Origin: Alphaproteobacteria bacterium
GTDB taxonomy: Bacteria; Pseudomonadota; Alphaproteobacteria; Puniceispirillales; Puniceispirillaceae
DNA length: 64,000 nucleotides
NCBI GenBank assembly: GCA_009920665.1
Contig: RFZL01000001.1
Span: 106,821-170,820, forward strand
Reading direction: 5' to 3'
Below, piece by piece: positions 44,622 to 53,607 of this stretch. A program made the translations under genes and the position numbers. The notes under the pieces were generated by a model, which was not told where the DNA came from, did not search any database, and saw only the letters and a list, made by a program, of their open reading frames with translations. Within the stretch, counting starts at the first letter, position 1. Each line of letters opens with the position of its first letter.

Positions 44622-45926
44622 TCAGACCTCCCTTGCTTTCACAAGCGCGCCATCCTTGTCACGCTTGAACACCGCAACCCGAGATTTGCGAAACACCGGA
44701 ATTTCCGGCAGGTCACGCCGGGACACCGGCATCGACCCATTCTCGCCAGCCGATGATGACGGCCCGCCGTGCCGGCGTGGCTGTCGTGCCTGCTGCGCGG
44801 CCGCCTCGAAATCGGCCAGCATCGTGGCGATCCGGTCGTCATTGTTCACACGGTCAATACGCGGCTGGTCTATTGCTGACTGGCCTGACGACATCGATCC
44901 CGACGCCAGTTCCGGCTCCATTTCCGACTCCGGTCTGATTTCTATGATGCGGGGGGCCTTCTGGCCGGGCGACGGCGTTGCTGTCGGCGCCGGCACCGAA
45001 GGCCGCGCCACCGCGCTTGCCCGTCCCAGAAGATCACCAAGATTCTCGCCAATGAGTGCGCCGGCATCAGCCACAGCGCCACCACCCAGACCAGCGGGTG
45101 TGATAAAGACCTTGCCACTTGTCGGTAAGGCAGATGAAGCGGAAGCAGTTGTGGCCACAGATGTCTGGCTCGCTGCCGGTGCTTTTGCAACCGGCGGCAA
45201 TGTTGGCCGTTTTCCAGGCGTGCCTCCAAGGTAAGCCGCCTGCACCGCCGGATCGGATGCAAGACTGGCAGCGTCATTCGCGCCAACAATATGGCCATTC
45301 TCAATCAGGTATCCGCGGTCGGCGATGGCAAGTGACAGCTTGGCGTTCTGCTCGACCACCAAGACCCCCGGCCCGGTCTCGCGAATCTGGCCAAGCGCCT
45401 GGAACAATTCCTTGCTGAGAAGGGGCGAGAGGCCGAGCGACGGCTCGTCAAGCATCAGGATTGCCGGGTCCGACATCAGGGCGCGTCCGATCGCCACCAT
45501 CTGCTGTTCACCGCCCGACATCGTGCGTGTGATCTGTTTGCGTCGTTCACGCAGCTTCGGAAACAGGGTCAACACCCGGTCGAGATTCGCCTGTTCATTT
45601 ACCCGCGCACGATCGCTATAGGCCCCGAGTCGCAGATTTTCCTCGACATTGAGGTCGCCGAATATAGCCCGCCCCTCAGGCACGAGCGCGATCCCGTCGG
45701 CGACGATCTCGTCTGGTGTGCGATCCAGCAACGACACGCCATCAAAACCGATATCACCCTCGCAATGGCCCTCGGAAAGTCCGGCAACGGCGCGCAGAAG
45801 CGATGATTTGCCGGCACCGTTCGCACCTAGGATGACGACCACCTCGCCCTTCGAAATCTGCACGGAAATATCATCCAGCGCACGATGCTGGCCGTAGCTG
45901 ACGGAAAGATTCTTGACCTCAAGCAT
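44622..45926 (-). CDS. livF: Branched-chain-amino-acid-type ABC ATPase (LivF) with 198-residue extra tail
   Basis: Residues 1 to about 236 are a normal LivF: Walker A GANGAGKS (34-41), signature MSGGEQQ (136-142), Walker B AILMLDEP (155-162). LivF normally ends here, but this protein runs on to residue 434. The tail is rich in Ala, Pro, Ser and Thr (about 237-385), then has an amphipathic helix-like segment IATMLADFEAAAQQAR and a basic end (RRDLPEIPVFRKSRVAVFKR). I recognise no domain in the tail. The start shares one base with the livG stop. The aldehyde dehydrogenase gene begins immediately after the stop. The tail is in one uninterrupted frame. Confidence 0.85.
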   Translation of the reverse strand: MLEVKNLSVSYGQHRALDDISVQISKGEVVVILGANGAGKSSLLRAVAGLSEGHCEGDIGFDGVSLLDRTPDEIVADGIALVPEGRAIFGDLNVEENLRLGAYSDRARVNEQANLDRVLTLFPKLRERRKQITRTMSGGEQQMVAIGRALMSDPAILMLDEPSLGLSPLLSKELFQALGQIRETGPGVLVVEQNAKLSLAIADRGYLIENGHIVGANDAASLASDPAVQAAYLGGTPGKRPTLPPVAKAPAASQTSVATTASASSALPTSGKVFITPAGLGGGAVADAGALIGENLGDLLGRASAVARPSVPAPTATPSPGQKAPRIIEIRPESEMEPELASGSMSSGQSAIDQPRIDRVNNDDRIATMLADFEAAAQQARQPRRHGGPSSSAGENGSMPVSRRDLPEIPVFRKSRVAVFKRDKDGALVKAREV

Positions 45927-46654
45927 TAGACATCCTCCCCGATATAGACTTTCACCACCTCCGGATCGGACAGCACCTCATCGGGTGACCCCTCGGCGAT
46001 CTTGGCACCGGCCGCCATCACGATGCACCGATCGCACAGCGAGCGGATGGCATCCATTACATGTTCGACCAGAATGATTGTGATACCTTCCTCACGGAGC
46101 GACCGGATCAGGTCGATCCCTTCCTGCAGCTCGGTCGGATTGAGGCCGGCAAGCCATTCATCAAGAAGCAGCACTCTCGGATTCGAGGCCAAGGCGCGCG
46201 CCAGCTCCAGCCGCTTCTGATCGATGTAGGTCAGTGATCCAACAGCCGCCGCCGCCTGTCCAGACAGCCCGACACGTTCAAGAAGCTTGCCTGCCTCATA
46301 GCGGGCCTGATCACCCCAGAGCCTGCGGTGCCCAAACACCATGCCGGCCATGCAGTTCTCGGTCACGCTCAGCCCCGGCAGGACCCGCACCAGCTGGAAG
46401 GTGCGGGAGATGCCGCGCTGGTTGATCTGGTTCGCCTTCAGCGAACTGATAAATCTGCCATCAAGGCTGATGGAGCCCTCGCTCAGCCGCAGGGCGCCGG
46501 ATATCAGGTTCATCATCGTTGTCTTGCCAGACCCGTTCGGGCCGATGATGCCCATCACCTCGTTCTGCCTGACCTCGAAGGACAGGTTATTGACGGCGAC
46601 AAGGCCGCCAAACCGCTTTGTTGCGTTCGTGACGCCAAGAACCGTCGCTACCAT
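45926..46654 (-). CDS. livG: Branched-chain-amino-acid-type ABC ATPase (LivG)
   Basis: A 242-residue ATPase with Walker A GPNGSGKT, the LivG-typical stretch ISRTFQLVRVLPGLSV after it, a signature-region variant that reads LTYIDQKRLELARAL (the family often has LPYGQQRRLE), and Walker B RVLLLDEWLAGL, where the usual EP after the Asp is EW. Switch and D-loops are otherwise usual. It overlaps the livM stop by 7 bases and the livF start by one. It would form a heterodimer with LivF. Confidence 0.88.
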   Translation of the reverse strand: MVATVLGVTNATKRFGGLVAVNNLSFEVRQNEVMGIIGPNGSGKTTMMNLISGALRLSEGSISLDGRFISSLKANQINQRGISRTFQLVRVLPGLSVTENCMAGMVFGHRRLWGDQARYEAGKLLERVGLSGQAAAAVGSLTYIDQKRLELARALASNPRVLLLDEWLAGLNPTELQEGIDLIRSLREEGITIILVEHVMDAIRSLCDRCIVMAAGAKIAEGSPDEVLSDPEVVKVYIGEDV

Positions 46655-47586
46655 GTCGACCGCCTCCGCGTGGCCAACGCCTGCTCAATCCGCCCAACAA
46701 CGCCTTTTGGCAGGAAATAGACAATCACGAGAAAGGCGATGCCCATGACAAGGGTCGAGTAATTCGAGTAGTTGGCGTTGATAAATTCCTGCAACAGCGC
46801 GAAGGGGATCACCCCGACAATCGGCCCCCACAGCCTGCCGGTGCCACCAAGCAGCGCCATGATCACAACGATGAAGGAGAGTTCCGGAGAGAACACGCCA
46901 TTCGGCTCGATATAGGTGTAGCGCGGTGCGATCAACGCCCCGACCAGGGCAGCAACAAAGCCGGAGAAGGTGAACAGGATCACCTTCGATGTCGCGGTGT
47001 TGATCCCGACATGACGCGCCACTGTCTCGTCATTGCCGATAATCCGCAACGCGAAACCGAGACGCGAGCGGTTGACCCACCAGCCGGCAAGATAGACCGC
47101 TGCCGCCAGGATCACGAGATAGATGTAGATATCGGCCTCGGTCAGGTCGGTCAGCACATAGAGCCCGCGTGACCCGGTGAAATTGTTCTGGATCCAGGAG
47201 ACCAGTGTCCGGATCATCTCGGCAAGGCCAAGCGTGAAAATCACGAAATAGACCCCGGACAGACGCAGGGTGGCGATGCCGATCAGAAAGGCCAGGACCG
47301 CACCGACGATCGGCGCAATGGCCACCATCGGCCAGAAGCCCATATTGTAGTCGGACATTCCGGTACCGACCAGATAGCCCCCGACCCCGAAGAAAGCCGC
47401 CGTGGCCAGCGAGATATAATGGGTCGGGCCGGAAAATAGTGCCCAGCTTGTCGCCAGCACCGTGAACATCGCAATAGTCAGCGCGATCGACATCCAGTAA
47501 CCGTTGGCCACCAGTGGCACGCAGGCTGCCAGCAGCAACAATATCGCGCCCCAGATCAGCGATTTGATATCAGACCGGTGGCTCAT
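46648..47586 (-). CDS. livM: Branched-chain-amino-acid-type ABC permease (LivM)
   Basis: A 312-residue permease with about ten hydrophobic segments. The conserved LivM stretch is SRLGFALRIIGNDETVARHVGIN, split by the EAA-like loop, followed by YIEPNGVFSPELSFIVVIMALLGG in two overlapping motifs. It overlaps livH by 4 bases (ATGA). Liv-type systems import not only branched-chain amino acids but often aromatic acids. In this setting the latter is plausible. Confidence 0.9.
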   Translation of the reverse strand: MSHRSDIKSLIWGAILLLLAACVPLVANGYWMSIALTIAMFTVLATSWALFSGPTHYISLATAAFFGVGGYLVGTGMSDYNMGFWPMVAIAPIVGAVLAFLIGIATLRLSGVYFVIFTLGLAEMIRTLVSWIQNNFTGSRGLYVLTDLTEADIYIYLVILAAAVYLAGWWVNRSRLGFALRIIGNDETVARHVGINTATSKVILFTFSGFVAALVGALIAPRYTYIEPNGVFSPELSFIVVIMALLGGTGRLWGPIVGVIPFALLQEFINANYSNYSTLVMGIAFLVIVYFLPKGVVGRIEQALATRRRSTW

Positions 47587-48446
47587 GTCGGTCTCCTCCC
47601 GAACAGACCCTGAGGCCGGAACAGCAGAACGAGAACGAAAATGGCATAGGCCGCCGCCAGCGTAAGGCCGGGGTCAATCAGACGCGCCACCGTTGTCTCG
47701 ACAAGGCCGAGGATCACCGCCGCGACGATAGCGCCGCGGATATCGCCAACGCCCCCCATGATGATGATGATCAGTGCCTTCATCGTGAAGATCACCCCGA
47801 CGGAAGCATCGAGCGTGATGAAGGTCGAGATCAGCGTCCCGCCCATTGTCGTGACAGCCCCGCCAAGCGCGAAGGCCAGCGCCGACATGCGCGGCACATT
47901 GATCCCGACAAGACCACTTGCCTCGGTGCTGACCGACACCGCCCGCATCGCCATGCCGGGGCGTGTGAAATAAAGCCAAAGCCACAGCGCACCGCCGATA
48001 AGGACGGCAAAGCAGAAGGCAACAATCCGGTTCAGGGCAAAGGTCTCGCCGACAATCTCGAACGGCTCGGCAAGATAGGAATAGGTAAAGTACTCGCCAT
48101 GGATCGAGACCATGATCCCGACAAGCGCAAAACTCATCCCGAAAGTGGCAAGAATGGAGTCAACCTCCAGCTGGCCCTGGTTCTTCGCGCGCCGCACGAG
48201 CGGCCGCAGCAGAACCTTGTAGATCACCCAATTGCCAAAGAAGGCCAGCGGCGCCACGATCAACATCGTCAGGATCGGGCTGATCGCATCTGCAAGGAAA
48301 ATCCAGAAGGCGGCCAGCGCGCCAAGCACAAGAAACTCGCCATTCGCGAGATTCATGATCCTGGCCACGCCATATTGCATGTTCAGCCCGAAAGCGATCA
48401 GCGCGTAGGTGCCGCCAAGCAAAAGACCTGTGATGATGATATCCAT
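47583..48446 (-). CDS. livH: Branched-chain-amino-acid-type ABC permease (LivH)
   Basis: A 287-residue permease of the LivH type. It starts MDIIITGLLLGG, has GVARIMNLANGEFLVLGAL near residue 30 and MRAVSVSTEASGLVGINVPR in the EAA-loop region. Partner of LivM. It begins the HMGF part of the operon, separated from livK by a 139-base gap containing a stable hairpin. Confidence 0.9.
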   Translation of the reverse strand: MDIIITGLLLGGTYALIAFGLNMQYGVARIMNLANGEFLVLGALAAFWIFLADAISPILTMLIVAPLAFFGNWVIYKVLLRPLVRRAKNQGQLEVDSILATFGMSFALVGIMVSIHGEYFTYSYLAEPFEIVGETFALNRIVAFCFAVLIGGALWLWLYFTRPGMAMRAVSVSTEASGLVGINVPRMSALAFALGGAVTTMGGTLISTFITLDASVGVIFTMKALIIIIMGGVGDIRGAIVAAVILGLVETTVARLIDPGLTLAAAYAIFVLVLLFRPQGLFGRRPT

Positions 48447-48540
48447 CTCACCTCACCCCATGATACGAAACCCGGCCGGCACGAGCCGATGTCCAGACGC
48501 CGTCATACCGGATCCATGGGAAAACAGATTAAACGAAGAG

Positions 48541-48571
48541 GAAGTCGGCCACGGCCTGCGCGGCCGACTTC
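48541..48571 (-). terminator. livK-livH intergenic hairpin
   Basis: GAAGTCGGCC (48541-48550) and GGCCGACTTC (48562-48571) form a perfect 10-bp stem with an 11-base loop, 15 bases beyond the livK stop. On the minus strand it is followed by a T-rich stretch. It could attenuate readthrough into livH and so allow more binding protein than permease. Confidence 0.65.
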
Positions 48572-48585
48572 GCAGATTGGGTTGA

Positions 48586-49782
48586 TCAGTTCCACCCGTC
48601 CTTCACGACGATCGGCGCGGCGCCATCCATCTGCGAGGATTTCACGCCACGGAACTTGCCGTCCTGCCACTGACCAACGGTCCAGAATTTGTTCGAGATC
48701 TGGCCCTCGAAGCTGATCGGGCCCATGATCGTGTCAAAGGTGTTATCCTTGATGTACTGGGTGACGACCTTGCGGTCGAGCGTGCCCGCGCCTTCGATGG
48801 CCTGTCCAAGAATTTCCAACGACACATAGGTGTTGGCCGAGGCCCAGCCGTCAGCCGCCTTGCCGGTGATTTCCTGATGCGCCTTGAAATATTCCTGAAT
48901 CCTGGCTGAATCCTGGTTCACGCCACCGGCACCGAACACACCTTCGACTTTCGAGCCGAACTTGCCCTTGAAGGCGGGGAAACAGGTCGCCACGGCGGTA
49001 TAGTACATCTTCACATCGAGATCCTGGATGATCGCCTGCTCGGTCAGGCCGAACGTGTCCGGCGGATAGGACCAGGCGACAAAGGCATCCGGATTGCTGT
49101 CCTTGGCGCCCTTGATGATGGGTGACAGATCGGGTGTGCCGAGCGGGTAGGATTTGTCATAGACAATCTCGAATCCGGCTTCCTTCATCCGCGGACGCGC
49201 GGCCTCGGCCAACTCAATCCCGAAGGCGTCGGCAACATTCACCATGGCGACCCGATTGCCGATTGTGCCGGCAGCACGCATGTCAGACAGGATCTCGACG
49301 ACCGACTCGGTGAAAGATGTGGTGTTGCCGAGGGTGAAAAACAGGTTGTCGTAGCGCGCCGTCAGTTCCGGCATCTTGTCGGAAATGGCCGACACGCCAA
49401 TCTGCGGGTAGCCATATTTGGCGTAGATGGGTGCGGCGGCCAGGTTGAAACCGGTGCCGTAGGGCGCGATGATGAAATCGACCTTGTCGACCTCGGCAAG
49501 CCGCTGAGCGGCCTTGATATGCTCACCCGGATTGGTCTTGTCATCATATTCGATGATTTCGACCATCATCTTCTTGCCACCGACATTCAGTCCGCCAGCC
49601 GCGTTGACCTGCTTCGACCATAATTCAACATTCGGCCATTGGGTTACAGCGGCACCGCCAGCAAGCGGTCCGGACTTTGGCGCGACCTGGCCAATCTTGA
49701 TTACATCAGCCGCTTGCGCGGAGAAGGCGAGAAGCGAGGCCGACGCGGCGATCGCAACTGCCTTGAACACAGTCTTCAGCAT
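48586..49782 (-). CDS. livK: Branched-chain-amino-acid-type solute-binding protein (LivK-like)
   Basis: A 398-residue periplasmic binding protein of the Leu/Ile/Val-binding family. A signal peptide (MLKTVFKAVAIAASASLLAF...AQA) is followed by DVIKIGQVAPKSGPLAGG, the typical start of the mature protein. The start at 49782 has GGGAGGAAA upstream. The ligand is not set by sequence, but the downstream genes point to an aromatic compound. It is divergent from a GntR regulator gene across an AT-rich region. Confidence 0.88.
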   Translation of the reverse strand: MLKTVFKAVAIAASASLLAFSAQAADVIKIGQVAPKSGPLAGGAAVTQWPNVELWSKQVNAAGGLNVGGKKMMVEIIEYDDKTNPGEHIKAAQRLAEVDKVDFIIAPYGTGFNLAAAPIYAKYGYPQIGVSAISDKMPELTARYDNLFFTLGNTTSFTESVVEILSDMRAAGTIGNRVAMVNVADAFGIELAEAARPRMKEAGFEIVYDKSYPLGTPDLSPIIKGAKDSNPDAFVAWSYPPDTFGLTEQAIIQDLDVKMYYTAVATCFPAFKGKFGSKVEGVFGAGGVNQDSARIQEYFKAHQEITGKAADGWASANTYVSLEILGQAIEGAGTLDRKVVTQYIKDNTFDTIMGPISFEGQISNKFWTVGQWQDGKFRGVKSSQMDGAAPIVVKDGWN

Positions 49783-50053
49783 AAGTTTCCTCCCAGAACA
49801 AATTCTTCCACCCATCCATTTTGGCCGGGTTGGCTATTGATTGCGGAGAAAATCTTAGAGAACAATGAAAATGCAGCGCAAGTAGATTTGCTTCCACCAC
49901 GTAAGATGTACTCATTATTTTTATAATTGGATTCATTTTTTCAATTTTATTCAAATTATTTCTAAAATTGATATTGTTTGAATTCATATTTAACATCACT
50001 GAATCCCTTATGAGAGCAGAAAGCCCGAATCGTCATATTGAGGAGACAAAAGA
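49783..50053. promoter_or_regulatory. Divergent livK / gntR promoter region with inverted repeat
   Basis: This 271-base interval is strongly AT-rich, unlike its surroundings, especially between 49900 and 50000. CAATTTTA (49942-49949) and TAAAATTG (49963-49970) form a perfect 8-bp inverted repeat with a 13-base spacer, a candidate site for the divergently encoded GntR regulator. Confidence 0.5.
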
Positions 50054-50743
50054 ATGAACCGTCTTGCCGGAGCCGCCCGCCAAAACAACAGTGACGAAGC
50101 CGTGACCGACGCGATCCGTGAAATGATCACAGACAACACCTTTGGCGAACATGAGAGGATTACCGAAAGCGATCTCAGCAGACGGCTCGGCGCATCGCGA
50201 ACACCTGTTCGCATGGCGCTGAAACTTCTCCATGCTGAAGGATTGCTGACCAAGCTGGAAGGGCGAGGCTATCAGGCAAGACAATTCAGCGATGAAGCCC
50301 ATCTTCACGCCACCGAAGTGCGTGGCGTGCTAGAAGGACTTGCCGCACAGCGGCTGGCACGGATCGGCCTGTCATCCCTGAACCGGGAACGGCTCGACAA
50401 GTCGGTAGAAGCCACAGCATCCATAATCCGCCGCGGCCTCATTGACAATGAGGCCATCGAGGCCTTTGCCGTCGCCAATCTGATTTTCCACCGCACCATC
50501 ATGCAGGGAAGCGACAATCCCTTTATCGAGGACTGCCTTCGCCGGCTCAATGTGATGCCGAACAGTGGCGTTGGCGAGGTGCTGGGGCGTGATCGTGTCA
50601 GCTGGTCCCTGAACCGAATTATTGTCAGCCACAGCCAGCATCTGATCATCAAGAAGGCTCTGGAGACCGGCGATGGCGCGCGCGCCTTTGCCATGATGCG
50701 CGAGCATTCCAGCGCGTCGGCTGAATATCACGAATTGTTCTGA
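50054..50743 (+). CDS. GntR family regulator, FCD (FadR) subclass
   Basis: A 229-residue regulator with an N-terminal winged helix (EHERITESDLSRRLGASRTPVRMALK across the helix-turn-helix, about residues 32-60) and an all-helical FCD ligand-binding domain. Metal-binding His positions typical of FCD domains (NLIFHRTIM and SHSQHLI) are present. The start at 50054 has GGAGACAAAAG upstream. It probably controls the divergent liv operon. Its last 16 bases overlap the convergent hydrolase gene. Confidence 0.88.
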   Translation: MNRLAGAARQNNSDEAVTDAIREMITDNTFGEHERITESDLSRRLGASRTPVRMALKLLHAEGLLTKLEGRGYQARQFSDEAHLHATEVRGVLEGLAAQRLARIGLSSLNRERLDKSVEATASIIRRGLIDNEAIEAFAVANLIFHRTIMQGSDNPFIEDCLRRLNVMPNSGVGEVLGRDRVSWSLNRIIVSHSQHLIIKKALETGDGARAFAMMREHSSASAEYHELF

Positions 50744-51423
50744 TCCTGTGCTGTCAGGAATGGCACCAGGCGACCGGCCACCGCATCCGGTTGCTCGACC
50801 GGCAGGAAATGCCCTGCCCCCTCGATGATTTCCAGATGTGAGTGCGGTATCAGCGAGGCGATTTCCTGATGCTGGGCAACAGGGCTCCATTCATCCTGAC
50901 GTCCCACCATGATCAATGTCGGGCATGCAATTGATGGCAGGTGGGCTTTCGCCTCCGGCCGCTTCACAAGCGCCCTGATCTGCCGCTGATGAATATCCGG
51001 CGTCATCCGAAGCACCATATCGGTCAGACCAGCCATGACATCCTTGTCCGGACAATGCACCATCGGCGGCAACCAACGCTCTGTCAGCGCGGCCATGCCA
51101 TGCTCATAAGCCAGACTGACAATCTCCTCGCGGCGCTGGATTTCGCCGGGTTTCAGCGGATGGATTCCAGTGCTGAGCAGGGCCAGCCTTTCAATTCGCC
51201 CGGGGGCCAGCCGAACCATCTCAAGCGCCACGCGCGCGCCCATTGAATGACCGGCAACGGCTATTTGACCGTCAACCGCCGCGAGGCATTCATGGGCCAT
51301 TTGCGTTATATGATCCTGACCAAACAGCTCGGCAACAATCACCGGCTGCGGAAGGTCCACCATCACCTGCGCCCAGACATGAGTGTCGGAGAGCAATCCC
51401 GGAATTAACAGACAGCTTGTCAT
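50728..51423 (-). CDS. Alpha/beta hydrolase
   Basis: A 231-residue alpha/beta hydrolase. It has an oxyanion-hole region LIPGLLSDTHVW, the nucleophile elbow GHSMGA (Ser), an acid in the GRQDEWSP segment (Asp), and the His in GAGHFLP. Proteins of this type include 3-oxoadipate enol-lactonases and carboxylesterases; substrate is unknown. The Met at 51423 starts the first beta-strand. It is the third gene of a gntR-ligM-hydrolase run. Confidence 0.8.
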   Translation of the reverse strand: MTSCLLIPGLLSDTHVWAQVMVDLPQPVIVAELFGQDHITQMAHECLAAVDGQIAVAGHSMGARVALEMVRLAPGRIERLALLSTGIHPLKPGEIQRREEIVSLAYEHGMAALTERWLPPMVHCPDKDVMAGLTDMVLRMTPDIHQRQIRALVKRPEAKAHLPSIACPTLIMVGRQDEWSPVAQHQEIASLIPHSHLEIIEGAGHFLPVEQPDAVAGRLVPFLTAQDQNNS

Positions 51424-51471
51424 GATATCGAAGGCGCGGGCCGTGCCGCCCCGCACTCACCCCTGTGACGT

Positions 51472-52872
51472 CTATTCAGATCTGGTGCGCCAACTATCCG
51501 CATAATTCTCACGTGCCTCGGCAGCATAAGGTGTTGGCGAGACACGAACGCGGATGTCGGTTTGAAGATGACGTTCAGTGGATGTCTTGCCGGTATCGTC
51601 AGGTTCGCCCCATTTAAGTGTCAGCACATCCCCGATTTCGCACCCGGCATCAACAACGCCAAGCGACAGGAAACACCTTTCATTGAAGCTGTAGCCGTTA
51701 AACATGCTCATCCCGACCATCCGGTCATCCAGCATCAACATGTCAGCCGAGGATGAGGCATAGTTTGGCTGGGGAAAATCGATCCATTTGAAGGGTGTGC
51801 CCTGCTCAAGCCCGCTGGCGATGACCTTCAGGACGTCTTCCCGGTTCCATTCCAGCGTAACCCGCTTCCGGTTCGGAGCGTCCTTCATCGCCGTCAGCGC
51901 CGCCTTGCCGATGAAGTCTTCCTTCTTCCAGCCGATATAGAAACCGTAACCAAGCTCGAAGGGATTCACATAGTAATCCTCGATATTGTCAGACACGAAA
52001 CTGCCGCCAATCGAGCCAACCGCCTCATAACTGTCCGCTCCCAGCCAGTTGCGATATTCCGTCATCATCCCGTCACCGCTATAGATACCGGGCAATGGCG
52101 AGGGAATCCATCCTGATTCCAGCGTATTCGTGGAATAGGCGCGGCTTCCGACAGGTACCAGATTGACGCCGATGTCGCTTGCCGCCTCCATGATCACAGA
52201 GCGGACATAATGCTTGTCAGCGTAAGGCCCCCAGATTTCAAGACCGGGCGCACCTGCCATACCATGACGAAGCGCCTGCACCCTCTTCGAGCCTACATTG
52301 ATCCAGTCGACATGAAAGAACTTGATGTCAGGGATGGGGCCGCCATTGATCTTTTCGAATATCTGCGGTGCGTCCGGCCCCTGGATCTGAAAACGATAAT
52401 GCCCACGCATGACGCGCTCGCCATCCGGACGGCTGTCGGACCGGGGGTCATAGGACAAACGTACATTCCATTGGCCGAAAGCCGCCTGGAAGCGGAGCCA
52501 GTTTGCTGTCGGAGACCGCCCGACAAGGATGAATTTATCCTCTCGCTCACGGAAAATGATCATGTCGCCAATGACATGACCGGCCGGTGTGACCGGCACA
52601 AAGTGCTTCGCCCTGTTCAGACCAAAATTCGAGAAATCATTAATGCCGGTATGGGCCAGAAACGCTTCCGCCTGTGGGCCTTCTACCGTCAATTCATCCA
52701 TATGGTGTGTCTGGTCGAACAACACCGCGCTGTCACGCCACGCGCGCTGCTCATCGCGCCAGTTGCTGAATTCCGGCGCCACGACAGGGTACACATACAT
52801 TCCAATTTTCGAGTTCCGGAGCATCGCAACCGGATTGGCATGGCGGTTCATGACATCTGTCAGATTTTTCAT
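51472..52872 (-). CDS. ligM: Tetrahydrofolate-dependent aryl O-demethylase (LigM/DesA type)
   Basis: A 466-residue protein of the GcvT fold that closely resembles Sphingobium LigM (vanillate/3-O-methylgallate) and DesA (syringate) O-demethylases. Shared landmarks are SNWRDEQRAWRDSAVLFDQ split by the active-site helix, NRAKHFVPV, and the near-invariant run TNTLESGWIPSPLP followed by IYSGDGM. These enzymes pass the methoxyl methyl group to tetrahydrofolate. Length is too great for glycine-cleavage T-protein or DmdA. The start at 52872 follows GAGGAA. C1-handling genes (metF, ligH) are not in the window. Whether the substrate is vanillate, syringate or another methoxy-aromatic acid is open. Confidence 0.82.
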   Translation of the reverse strand: MKNLTDVMNRHANPVAMLRNSKIGMYVYPVVAPEFSNWRDEQRAWRDSAVLFDQTHHMDELTVEGPQAEAFLAHTGINDFSNFGLNRAKHFVPVTPAGHVIGDMIIFREREDKFILVGRSPTANWLRFQAAFGQWNVRLSYDPRSDSRPDGERVMRGHYRFQIQGPDAPQIFEKINGGPIPDIKFFHVDWINVGSKRVQALRHGMAGAPGLEIWGPYADKHYVRSVIMEAASDIGVNLVPVGSRAYSTNTLESGWIPSPLPGIYSGDGMMTEYRNWLGADSYEAVGSIGGSFVSDNIEDYYVNPFELGYGFYIGWKKEDFIGKAALTAMKDAPNRKRVTLEWNREDVLKVIASGLEQGTPFKWIDFPQPNYASSSADMLMLDDRMVGMSMFNGYSFNERCFLSLGVVDAGCEIGDVLTLKWGEPDDTGKTSTERHLQTDIRVRVSPTPYAAEARENYADSWRTRSE

Positions 52873-52896
52873 TGCATTCCTCTTTATCGGCAATGG

Positions 52897-53579
52897 TCAG
52901 GATTTCACGAGGGACAAGCCAGGCACATTGGCCCGTGCCGGCAGATCACCGGCCATAAGCAGATTCAAATTTTGCCGCGCAAGCCTTGCATGCTCGCCGT
53001 CCAGTGGTGATGGTGCGCAATCAGCAGGGATTTGCGAAATGCGGCGCTGTCTTCCTGTCCGGTCAGGAATGAACTCGGGGATGCAAGTGGCATCCGACAA
53101 ACGCGATCAACCTCGCGGATCAGGATCTGGCTTCCCGATGCCTCGGCCATCCAGCTGTGAAATTCTGCGTTGAGTTGAACATAAAGCTCAAAATTATCAG
53201 GTCCGGACAGGCCCATCGACGCGTCAAGTCCTGTCAGCGTGCGCCGACAGGCGCTCAGCATTGATTGTGAAACGCCCCGCTCGGCCGCAGTGCGAGCTGC
53301 CAGCCCTTCAAGGGTTCCACGGACTTCGATTGCATCTGTGATATCCTGAATCGTGTAGCTGCACACCTGCCAACGCCCAGATGCCTGCCGTTCGACAAGC
53401 CCCTCCTGCGCAAGCATGGCCAGCGCCTCACGGAGCGGCGTGCGCGATATATGAAGACGCTGCGCGAGCAACGGTTCCGAGACACGCTCCCCAGGGGCAA
53501 AGGCGCCACCCAGGATCAACGACCGCGTCTCGGCCAAAGCCTTCATGCTGAGATTCGTCGAACGGCTGTCCTTTGTCAT
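52897..53579 (-). pseudogene. GntR (FCD) regulator, frameshifted at the end of the FCD domain
   Basis: The start at 53579 follows GGAGACACCT. The winged-helix domain and most of the FCD domain are normal, ending in FRKSLLIAHHHH. The frame then drifts and stops at 52965. The sequence continuing the domain (LDGEHARLARQN, then LNLLMAGDLPARANVPG) is in the next frame and ends at 52897, 24 bases before ligM. The join at about 52985-53010 seems to have lost some bases too, since the linking helix is short. As read, the last helix of the regulator is replaced. It may be inactive, altered or a sequencing error. Confidence 0.75.
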
Positions 53580-53607
53580 AGGTGTCTCCGGATTAGCAGA
53601 TTCTAAA

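Noticed and set aside
51472..52872. Glycine-cleavage T-protein or DMSP demethylase (DmdA)
   Set aside because: The length of about 466 residues and the run TNTLESGWIPSPLP fit LigM/DesA O-demethylases; DmdA and GcvT are about 370 residues.
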